A stretch of 64,000 bases of DNA, from contig NZ_BBWZ01000005.1 in the NCBI RefSeq assembly GCF_001015055.1, positions 186,001 through 250,000 of the forward strand. Reading direction: 5' to 3'. The position numbers were made by a program, and so were the translations under genes. Below, one piece after another: positions 56,904-64,000 of this stretch. This stretch comes from Aneurinibacillus tyrosinisolvens. GTDB taxonomy: Bacteria; Bacillota; Bacilli; Aneurinibacillales; Aneurinibacillaceae. The first letter of the stretch is position 1. Every line of letters begins with the position of its first letter. The notes beneath the pieces are model-generated. The model saw nothing but the letters and a program-made list of their open reading frames with translations. It made no database searches and was not told the DNA's origin.

Positions 56904-58365
56904 TAACGGAAGGAAGAGTGTTGAGAATATGGGGGAGTCAGACGGTAGGGGAGAAAACACCCCGAATACGAGGCCGGTGTCCGAAGCGGTCAAGGTAAAC
57001 ATAACAGAAGACAGGCTCCAGGCATCACTGGAGTTTTCTCCGGAAGGGGAAATACAGGCTGCTTCTTATAATGAACTTATTGATGTGTTAAAGAACAATA
57101 AGGTTACGTATGGAATAAAAGAGGAGCTTGTAAGAAAAATAGCGGATGGCCCAAATGCATACCGGGGCGAGGTTTTAATCATTGCAGAAGGGACGGCACC
57201 TATTCATGGAAACGACGGTTCTATTGAATTTGTCGCCCATCCCTCAGATTATCACGGGCCAACGGAAAGAGAGGACGGCAGCGTTGATTTTTATAATGTA
57301 CTCCAGCTCTTAAATGTGGAGAAAGGCCAGCTCCTGGCTAAAAAGCACGCCCCTGCCAGAGGAACCCCGGGCAGAGGCGTAACAGGGGACGAGATTGCTC
57401 CGAAGGACGGAAAAGAAGCGCGGTTTAAAATTGGAAAGAATGTGCTGCTTGATCAGGAGAAATCGAATGCGTATGCAGCCGCCGATGGACAGGTGACCAT
57501 AACGGAACAAACGAAAATTAATGTATTCTCTGTGTTTGAAGTAAACGGAGACGTTGATTTTAGTGTAGGAAACATCGACTTTGTGGGAAATGTAGTTATA
57601 CGTGGTAATGTACATCCCGGTTTTACGATTAAAGCCGGCGGGGATATAAAGATAGCCGGTGGGATTGAAAGCGCGACGCTTGAGGCGAAAGGGTCAATAG
57701 AGATTATTGCCGGAATTATTGGACATGACAAAGGGTCTGTTACAGCAGGGATTGACGTTAAGGTTGGATTTATTCAAAATGCTGCCGTAAAAGCCGGCAA
57801 TGATGTCATCGTCTCCCAGACGATTATGCACAGCACAGTTAGTGCCGGGCGCAACGTTATTTGTAAAGCGACGAAGGGCCTTATCGTCGGGGGGACCGTT
57901 CAATCCGGCGAGCGGGTCGTCGCTAAAATTTATGGAAACGCAAACAACACGCCAACGAGCATTGAAGTGGGGGCAGTCCCTGAGCTCCGTGAGGAATACC
58001 TGGCCTTAAAAGCAGATATAAAAACGCACGGAGAAAATGTAGATAAATCCGAGAAAGGGCTCCGCTTCCTTGATCAGGTGCTTGCACAGCAGGGGACACT
58101 TACGCGTGAGAAGAAAACGATGCAGATAAAGCTGATGAATTCAAAGCTTCTCTCTGAAAAGAAATTAGCCCAGGCAAGAATGCGTTCGCAGGAAATTGAA
58201 GAGAAATTAACTAGCATGGAAAACGCAAGGGTAGAATGCCTTAGTATAATGTACAGCGGAACAAAACTCGTGTTTGGAAATGCCGTTCGCTTTATAAAGG
58301 AAAATTGCAGCCGCTCCGTATTTGTTATGGGAGAGGATGGCCGCGTTACGTCAACAGTACTGTAA
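56896..58365 (+). CDS. fapA: FapA/DUF342 family protein
   Basis: 489 residues. An N-terminal domain (YNELIDVLKNNKVTYGIKEE; GEVLIIAEGTAPIHGNDG) is followed by a DUF342 right-handed beta-helix of imperfect repeats at about 205–345 (FVGNVVIRGNVHPGFTIKAG; AGNDVIVSQTIMHSTVSAG), then a coiled coil (about 365–445). Flagellar assembly protein A is the name used for such genes near motility clusters; mechanism unknown. Translationally coupled to sigD. Not at this place in B. subtilis. Confidence 0.88.
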   Translation: MSNNGRKSVENMGESDGRGENTPNTRPVSEAVKVNITEDRLQASLEFSPEGEIQAASYNELIDVLKNNKVTYGIKEELVRKIADGPNAYRGEVLIIAEGTAPIHGNDGSIEFVAHPSDYHGPTEREDGSVDFYNVLQLLNVEKGQLLAKKHAPARGTPGRGVTGDEIAPKDGKEARFKIGKNVLLDQEKSNAYAAADGQVTITEQTKINVFSVFEVNGDVDFSVGNIDFVGNVVIRGNVHPGFTIKAGGDIKIAGGIESATLEAKGSIEIIAGIIGHDKGSVTAGIDVKVGFIQNAAVKAGNDVIVSQTIMHSTVSAGRNVICKATKGLIVGGTVQSGERVVAKIYGNANNTPTSIEVGAVPELREEYLALKADIKTHGENVDKSEKGLRFLDQVLAQQGTLTREKKTMQIKLMNSKLLSEKKLAQARMRSQEIEEKLTSMENARVECLSIMYSGTKLVFGNAVRFIKENCSRSVFVMGEDGRVTSTVL

Positions 58366-58395
58366 ACCGGAAACGGGAAACGGGAGGAAGTTTAT

Positions 58396-58710
58396 ATGTC
58401 ATTGCGTGCAATAGAGTTGCAGATTGCGATTCCAAAAACACAGGACATAGGAAAAGTACACGAACACCTTCAGGAACGCCCACAGCAGGAACAGGCAATG
58501 CTGGCACATGTAAGGCAGGAAAAAGAACAAATAAACCGCACGCGTACCCTCGAAACAGAGCAAACAGAAAAGGGCCGTAAAGAGCGTCAGAAACATGGGG
58601 AAGCTCCAAAAAAAGAGGGAAAACCGGGCGCCGCAGCTGGGAAAGAGCCGGACCCGGACAGAGAAAACCTGCACCCTTATGCCGGGCACCATATCGATAT
58701 TTCATTTTAA
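58396..58710 (+). CDS. Small charged hypothetical protein
   Basis: 104 residues, rich in Glu, Lys, Arg and Gln. MSLRAIELQIAIPKTQDIGK at the N-terminus and HPYAGHHIDISF at the C-terminus look like short conserved end motifs with a disordered or helical middle. No Cys, signal or membrane segment. I recall similar small proteins in other Firmicutes motility clusters but no function. GGGAGG precedes the ATG; it sits between fapA and swrB. Confidence 0.75.
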   Translation: MSLRAIELQIAIPKTQDIGKVHEHLQERPQQEQAMLAHVRQEKEQINRTRTLETEQTEKGRKERQKHGEAPKKEGKPGAAAGKEPDPDRENLHPYAGHHIDISF

Positions 58711-58735
58711 TTACAAGTACAGTTGGTGAGTGTTT

Positions 58736-59236
58736 ATGATTGAGGTCTGGTTGTTGTTGCTAACAGTCGCTTTGTTCGTCCTTTATTCACGAGCAAATAA
58801 GAAGCGCCCGCCGAGCGAGGGCGCTAATGCCCACGTGGAGCAGCTGACAGCATTAATCGATGAATTCGAAAAAGAAAACAAAGAGCTTGTACAATCGGTT
58901 GCCCGGATAAAGCGTGCGACGGATTTTGAACTCGAAGGAATGAAAGCAGAACTTTCTGCTGCGCGAGAGCAAATTGCACACCTTACAAAGCAGTACGGGC
59001 AGCTCCAGACGCTTATCGGGGAAACGGAGCATAACCGTCTGCAGGGGGGTGGCAGAAACGAGCCAGTCAGCCAGAATTTCCTGTTTTTAAAGGATGAATA
59101 CCGGGAAATACCCGTTATGTATGAACAGGGGCATACATCCCAGGATATTGCCCGCAAACTGGGAATTGGCAATGGCGAGGTAGAGATGGTCATCCAAATG
59201 ATAAAAAGACAGCAAAAGGATTCGACTGCCCGGTAA
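58736..59236 (+). CDS. swrB: SwrB-like swarming activator (YlxL)
   Basis: 166 residues: N-terminal transmembrane helix (about 3–20), coiled coil (about 30–95), then a C-terminal HTH-like segment (EYREIPVMYEQGHTSQDIARKLGIGNGEVEMVIQMIKR). This architecture and the sigD–…–swrB–rpsB position match B. subtilis SwrB, which activates hook–basal body completion. ATG 58736 follows GGTGAG; GTG 58730 is part of that site. Confidence 0.82.
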   Translation: MIEVWLLLLTVALFVLYSRANKKRPPSEGANAHVEQLTALIDEFEKENKELVQSVARIKRATDFELEGMKAELSAAREQIAHLTKQYGQLQTLIGETEHNRLQGGGRNEPVSQNFLFLKDEYREIPVMYEQGHTSQDIARKLGIGNGEVEMVIQMIKRQQKDSTAR

Positions 59237-59253
59237 TCTCTGTGTTTAAGTTG

Positions 59254-59282
59254 TTGCATTTTTTTTATTCCTATGGTATATT
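59254..59282 (+). promoter_or_regulatory. SigA promoter for rpsB
   Basis: TTGCAT (59254–59259), 17-base gap, TATATT (59277–59282). It would give a leader of about 125 bases. Confidence 0.6.
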
Positions 59283-59288
59283 TACAAA

Positions 59289-59413
59289 CGGTGTAAAAAT
59301 ACACACGCCCTTCAATTTGAATGATGGTGCTCAGGGTGGATTTTCCGGAGTTTCATTCGAAGATGCGAAGAGCGGAGGCAATACAAAAACCAATTAGAGG
59401 AGGTGCGTTGAAG
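59289..59413 (+). promoter_or_regulatory. Long leader upstream of rpsB
   Basis: Untranslated leader with a clear hairpin GTGTA-AAAA-TACAC (59291–59304) and further short complementary arms before the GAGGAGG site. An in-frame extension of S2 to 59321 is possible but unlike the family. Long leaders of ribosomal genes often autoregulate; this is inference. Confidence 0.4.
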
Positions 59414-60121
59414 ATGGCAGTAATTTCTATGAAACAATTACTGGAAGCAGGCGTTCATTTCGGTCACCAGACACGTCGCTGGAACCCAAAAATGGCTCGC
59501 TATATCTTCACCGAACGTAATGGGATTTACATTATTGATTTACAAAAAACAGTGAAAAAAGTTGACGAAGCGTACAACTTTGTTCGCGAGGTAGCTGCAG
59601 CAGGCGGAAAAATCCTGTTTGTAGGTACGAAGAAGCAAGCACAGGAATCTGTAGCTGAAGAAGCTGAACGCAGTGGAATGTATTACATCAACCAGCGCTG
59701 GTTGGGTGGTACACTGACAAACTTCAGCACCATCCAAAAGCGTGTAGCTCGTCTGCACCAGCTTGAGAAGATGGAAAACGATGGAACGTTCGAAGTTCTG
59801 CCGAAGAAAGAAGTTATCCTTCTCCGCAAAGAAAAAGAACGTCTTGAAAAATTCCTCGGTGGTATCAGCCATATGAAGGGTCTCCCGGATGCGATTTTCA
59901 TCATTGATCCTCGCAAAGAGCGCATCGCTGTTGCAGAAGCTCGTAAACTGGGTATTCCTATCGTAGGGATCGTAGATACTAACTGTGATCCGGACGAAAT
60001 CGATTATGTAATTCCAGGTAACGATGATGCGATTCGTGCGGTTAAATTACTGACTGCTAAAATGGCAGACGCGATTTTGGAAGCGAATCAAGGTGAAGAG
60101 GTTGCTACGGCAGCTGAATAA
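59414..60121 (+). CDS. rpsB: Ribosomal protein S2
   Basis: 235 residues; [32 protein letters not shown] and VNTNCDPD-like [21 protein letters not shown] are family hallmarks. The start at 59414 has AGAGGAGGTG upstream and matches B. subtilis S2. First of rpsB–tsf. Confidence 0.97.
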   Translation: MAVISMKQLLEAGVHFGHQTRRWNPKMARYIFTERNGIYIIDLQKTVKKVDEAYNFVREVAAAGGKILFVGTKKQAQESVAEEAERSGMYYINQRWLGGTLTNFSTIQKRVARLHQLEKMENDGTFEVLPKKEVILLRKEKERLEKFLGGISHMKGLPDAIFIIDPRKERIAVAEARKLGIPIVGIVDTNCDPDEIDYVIPGNDDAIRAVKLLTAKMADAILEANQGEEVATAAE

Positions 60122-60137
60122 AATCCACAAGTAATGC

Positions 60138-60181
60138 AAGGGTGGACGGAGGGTATCGTAACCTTTCTCCACCCTTTTATT
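60138..60181 (+). terminator. Hairpin terminator/attenuator between rpsB and tsf
   Basis: AAGGGTGGA (60138–60146) pairs with TCCACCCTT (60168–60176), and inner arms extend the stem further; TTTTAT follows. Partial termination here would set the S2 to EF-Ts ratio. Confidence 0.65.
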
Positions 60182-60237
60182 ACAATAAAGGATTGTAGGG
60201 AACACTTAACATAACCAAATATTAGGAGGACTTTCTC

Positions 60238-61128
60238 ATGGCAATTAGTGCAAGCATGGTAAAAGAATTGCGTGAAAGAACAGGCGCAGGAATGATGGAT
60301 TGTAAGAAAGCGCTGCAGGAAACTGATGGTGATATGGAAAAAGCAATCGATCTTCTTCGTGAGAAGGGAATCGCAAAAGCTGCAAAGAAATCGGACCGTG
60401 TTGCTGCTGAAGGACTTGCTGCAGTCGCTGTGGAAGGAAATGTGGGCTGTATCGTTGAAGTTAACTCCGAAACAGACTTCGTGGCAAAAAATGAGAACTT
60501 CCAGAATTTCGTTAAGGAAATTACCGAGCATCTTCTCAGCCAGCGTCCGGCGAATGTAGAAGAAGCAATGGGACAATCGTTCAAAGGAACAGGGGCTCCG
60601 CTTCAGGAAGTATTAAATGAAAAAATTTCAACAATCGGTGAAAACATGTCGCTTCGCCGTTTTGAAATTCTTGAAAAAGGCGAGAACAGTGTGTTCGGCC
60701 AATACCTACATATGGGTGGCCGTATTGGTGTGTTAATTGAACTAAACAATACGACAAATGAAGATCTTGCAAGAGATCTTGCAATGCAAATCGCTGCTGC
60801 CAAACCAACTTACGTAAGCCGCGACCAGGTAGATGCTTCTGAACTTGAGAGAGAGCGTGAGGTTCTTACTGCTCAAGCGCTCAATGAAGGAAAGCCAGAA
60901 AATATCGTTCAGAAGATGGTTGAAGGGCGTATCAATAAATACTATGAAGAAGTGTGCCTCGTAGAACAGACTTTCGTTAAGGATCCGGACAAAAAAGTGA
61001 AAAATCTGCTGAAAGAAAACGGAAATGCGGAAGTTGTGCGTTTTGTTCGTTACGAAGTGGGAGAAGGCATTGAGAAGAAAGTGGATAACTTCGTTGAAGA
61101 AGTTATGGCACAAACTAAAAAACAATAA
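60238..61128 (+). CDS. tsf: Elongation factor Ts
   Basis: 296 residues; guanine-exchange factor for EF-Tu. The N-terminal UBA-like domain is [23 protein letters not shown], and the core has [10 protein letters not shown], the Phe/Asp contact motif. AGGAGG site. Terminator after the gene. Confidence 0.98.
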   Translation: MAISASMVKELRERTGAGMMDCKKALQETDGDMEKAIDLLREKGIAKAAKKSDRVAAEGLAAVAVEGNVGCIVEVNSETDFVAKNENFQNFVKEITEHLLSQRPANVEEAMGQSFKGTGAPLQEVLNEKISTIGENMSLRRFEILEKGENSVFGQYLHMGGRIGVLIELNNTTNEDLARDLAMQIAAAKPTYVSRDQVDASELEREREVLTAQALNEGKPENIVQKMVEGRINKYYEEVCLVEQTFVKDPDKKVKNLLKENGNAEVVRFVRYEVGEGIEKKVDNFVEEVMAQTKKQ

Positions 61129-61141
61129 TCGGTTGACAATG

Positions 61142-61172
61142 AATAGGGAACACGACGTGTTCCCTATTTTAT
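61142..61172 (+). terminator. Intrinsic terminator after tsf
   Basis: AATAGGGAACAC (61142–61153) and GTGTTCCCTATT (61157–61168) are twelve perfect pairs with a GAC loop, followed by TT. Confidence 0.9.
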
Positions 61173-61230
61173 AAATGATAAAGAAACAGCAAGCAGGAAA
61201 AGCTGATACAAGAGAAGAAATATAGGATGA

Positions 61231-61968
<738 letters not shown>

Positions 61969-61972
61969 CGAT

Positions 61973-62530
61973 ATGCCACAGCAAATATTAAAAGAAGCAG
62001 AAGAAAGAATGGAAAAAGCGGTTTCTTCATTAAAGCGCCAGTTAACGACCCTTCGTGCAGGAAGAGCAACGCCTGCTTTGTTGGACAGAGTCAGTGTCGA
62101 TTATTACGGCTCTCCAATGCCAGTCAATCAGGTAGCGAACATAAGCACACCAGAACCCCGCATGCTTGTTATCCAGCCCTGGGAGAAGAATATGCTCGGT
62201 GTAATTGAAAAAGCCATTCTAAAGTCCGATCTCGGCTTGACCCCTACAAACGACGGAAACATTATCCGTCTTTCCATTCCTGCTCTTACCGAGCAGCGCC
62301 GGGTTGAATTGGTTAAATTAGCCAAAAAAGAAGGGGAAGAAGCCAAAGTAGCGATCCGAAACATCCGCAGGGACGCCAATGATTCCATTAAGAAAATGGA
62401 AAAGGATGGTTTGATTACGGAAGATGAGATGAAACGCAACCAGGAGCAGGTGCAAAAAGCGACGGATAAATATGTTGAGCTTGTTGACAAAACAGTAGCC
62501 GATAAAGAAAAAGAAGTTATGGAAGTATAA
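61973..62530 (+). CDS. frr: Ribosome recycling factor
   Basis: 185 residues; [31 protein letters not shown] and [29 protein letters not shown] are diagnostic. Splits post-termination ribosomes with EF-G. Four bases after pyrH. Confidence 0.98.
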   Translation: MPQQILKEAEERMEKAVSSLKRQLTTLRAGRATPALLDRVSVDYYGSPMPVNQVANISTPEPRMLVIQPWEKNMLGVIEKAILKSDLGLTPTNDGNIIRLSIPALTEQRRVELVKLAKKEGEEAKVAIRNIRRDANDSIKKMEKDGLITEDEMKRNQEQVQKATDKYVELVDKTVADKEKEVMEV

Positions 62531-62568
62531 TCATCCTGCCCCCTCCGATTCAAGAGGGGGCCGATGAT
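62530..62568 (+). promoter_or_regulatory. Strong hairpin between frr and uppS
   Basis: ATCATC (62530–62535) + GCCCCCTC (62538–62545) pair with GAGGGGGC (62554–62561) + GATGAT (62563–62568), 14 pairs with small bulges. No T run follows. Could be a weak terminator or an RNA processing/stability element. Confidence 0.5.
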
Positions 62569-62594
62569 ATTTGTTTGCACGGGGGATAACATGT

Positions 62595-63371
62595 ATGCTT
62601 GACAAGCTAACCAGGTGGATGCAAAAAAATGAAGAATCTGTTTCGTTAGATGAGTTTGGAATCGACCGGGCCAATGTACCACGGCATGTGGCCATTATTA
62701 TGGACGGAAACGGGAGATGGGCAAAGCAGCGAGGCCTTCCTCGTATAGCTGGACACCGTTCAGGAATGAAAACCGTCAAGGAAATTACCAAAGCAGCCGA
62801 TGAGGTTAGAGTTGAAGTCTTGACGCTATACGCTTTTTCAACGGAAAACTGGAAGAGGCCGGCGGATGAGGTTGATTTTCTAATGCGCTTGCCGCAGGAG
62901 TTCCTGGCGACCGAGCTGGAGGAGTTAGTTGAGCGGAACGTCCGGGTTCGCATGGTGGGACATGAAAATAAACTTCCTTCTTATACGCTTGCAGCCTTAC
63001 AGGAGGCCAGGGAAAAGACGCTGCATAATACCGGGCTCATCCTTAATTTTGCGCTGAATTATGGCAGCCGGGCAGAAATGCTTGATGCGGTCCAAATGAT
63101 AAGCCGGGATGTGAAAGATGGGCTCGTAGAGGAAGAGCAAATCGATGAGAAATTGTTTGCTTCCTATCTGGCGACAAAGGATTTGCCTGATCCCGATTTG
63201 CTTATCCGCACAAGTGGCGAGCTGAGACTGAGTAATTTTATGTTGTGGCAGCTCGCATACAGTGAGCTGTGGTTCAGCAATGTATACTGGCCGGATTTTA
63301 CAAAGCATGATTTCTATGAGGCGATTAAAGAGTATCAGCAGCGCAGCAGACGGTACGGAGCATTGACATAA
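62595..63371 (+). CDS. uppS: Undecaprenyl diphosphate synthase
   Basis: 258 residues; makes the C55 lipid carrier for peptidoglycan. Catalytic region HVAIIMDGNGRWAKQRGLPR (Asp in DGNGRW), then AFSTENWKRP, and near the C-terminus LLIRTSGELRLSNFMLWQLAYSE. ATG 62595 has GGGGG at nine bases; ATG 62591 is out of frame. Precedes cdsA as in most Firmicutes. Confidence 0.96.
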   Translation: MLDKLTRWMQKNEESVSLDEFGIDRANVPRHVAIIMDGNGRWAKQRGLPRIAGHRSGMKTVKEITKAADEVRVEVLTLYAFSTENWKRPADEVDFLMRLPQEFLATELEELVERNVRVRMVGHENKLPSYTLAALQEAREKTLHNTGLILNFALNYGSRAEMLDAVQMISRDVKDGLVEEEQIDEKLFASYLATKDLPDPDLLIRTSGELRLSNFMLWQLAYSELWFSNVYWPDFTKHDFYEAIKEYQQRSRRYGALT

Positions 63372-63402
63372 TGCTTTTACGCTAAAGTAAGAGGTGGAAC
63401 GC

Positions 63403-64000
63403 TTGAAAACACGCATCGTAACAGGTCTTGTGGGGGGAGCCGGTTTTCTTCTTGTTGTGTATGCAGGAGGACTCTGGTATACTGCCCTTGTTTTTTTTCT
63501 TGCTACTTTAGCTTACTATGAACTCATCAGGATGAACCGGATTCGTATTATGGACTGGCATGGCATCTCCGGCCTGTTTTTTCTTTGGCTGTTGCTTCTT
63601 CCGGACCTCGTTTGGAAGGGAACGATGATCCGAGGGGATGTTCTGTTTTTGTTTATTTTACTTCTCCTGTTTATTACGGTAGCTTCAAAAAACCGTGTGG
63701 AATATAAGCAAGTTGCTTACCTCCTGTTCAGCTCGCTGTACCTTGGCATCGCTTTTCACTTTATGAATGAAACGCGGCTTGTAAACGGCTTCTGGATTAC
63801 AATTGCTGTCCTTATTAGTACGTGGGCAACGGACACAGGCGCCTATTTTGTAGGGAAAGCACGGGGGAAGCGGAAGCTGTGGCCATCGATTAGCCCCAAT
63901 AAAACGGTAGAAGGTTCACTGGGTGGTGTCATCCTTTCGATTGTAACCATGGCTGTATTCGCCATGGTTACGAATATGATGCCGATTCCACAGGCGCTGC
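63403..64000 (+). CDS. cdsA: Phosphatidate cytidylyltransferase (3' end outside window)
   Basis: Makes CDP-diacylglycerol for phospholipid synthesis. About 199 residues are visible, with several transmembrane helices and the start of the CdsA core STWATDTGAYFVGKARGKRK, WPSISPNKTVEGSLGG. TTG start after GAGGTGG. The gene continues beyond base 64000. Confidence 0.93.
   Translation, partial: MKTRIVTGLVGGAGFLLVVYAGGLWYTALVFFLATLAYYELIRMNRIRIMDWHGISGLFFLWLLLLPDLVWKGTMIRGDVLFLFILLLLFITVASKNRVEYKQVAYLLFSSLYLGIAFHFMNETRLVNGFWITIAVLISTWATDTGAYFVGKARGKRKLWPSISPNKTVEGSLGGVILSIVTMAVFAMVTNMMPIPQAL

Noticed and set aside
61133..61138. TTGACA after tsf as a pyrH promoter
   Set aside because: The -10 position falls in the terminator stem (CGTGTT) and does not match.

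Overview
The window is a 64 kb piece of a Bacillales chromosome, probably from an endospore former. Gene content and order match the Bacillus subtilis rnc–smc–ftsY–ffh … sucCD … codY–fla/che–rpsB … cdsA segment. A Sda checkpoint gene, CodY, the CheC/CheD/FliY chemotaxis branch and a SigD/SwrB pair all point the same way. Additions absent from this stretch of B. subtilis (a radical SAM gene between rnc and smc, lepB, yraN, comM and sda, fapA after sigD) suggest the Aneurinibacillus/Brevibacillus/Paenibacillus side of the order. That placement is inference from gene order. All recognised genes are on the + strand.

Layout. 1–1765: end of rnc and a radical SAM gene. 1923–8607: chromosome segregation and protein targeting (smc, ftsY, ylxM, ffh), with a highly structured non-coding stretch between smc and ftsY. 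8702–13113: ribosome and tRNA genes (rpsP, khpA, ylqD, rimM, trmD, rplS), then lepB and rbgA. 13238–17921: rnhB, the FliK/FlhB-like pair ylqG–ylqH, yraN and comM. 18109–18246: sda, with clustered DnaA boxes. 18485–29020: sucCD, dprA, topA, trmFO, xerC, hslVU and codY. 29224–59236: one long fla/che cluster, from the basal body rod through MS-ring, C-ring, export ATPase, hook, export gate, FlhF/FlhG, chemotaxis and SigD to SwrB. 59414–64000: rpsB, tsf, pyrH, frr, uppS and the start of cdsA.

How it fits together. Ffh, FtsY and YlxM form the signal recognition particle arm. RimM, TrmD, KhpA, RbgA and S16/L19 serve ribosome assembly and tRNA modification. CodY sits just upstream of the motility operon, as in B. 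subtilis. FlhF/FlhG place the flagellum, and SigD at the operon's far end would activate late flagellar genes. CheA/W/Y/B/C/D and FliY complete excitation and adaptation.

Four conserved genes are broken by one-base indels: smc, dprA, fliE and fliI (twice). Several lie at short homopolymers and every downstream frame is intact, so sequence error is the simplest explanation. No mobile element, CRISPR array, tRNA or rRNA gene was seen. The most interesting unexplained items are the nested-helix RNA candidate upstream of ftsY, a roughly 48-base leader motif shared by the ftsY and rnhB upstream regions, the DnaA-box cluster at sda, and several unnamed small genes in or near the motility cluster.
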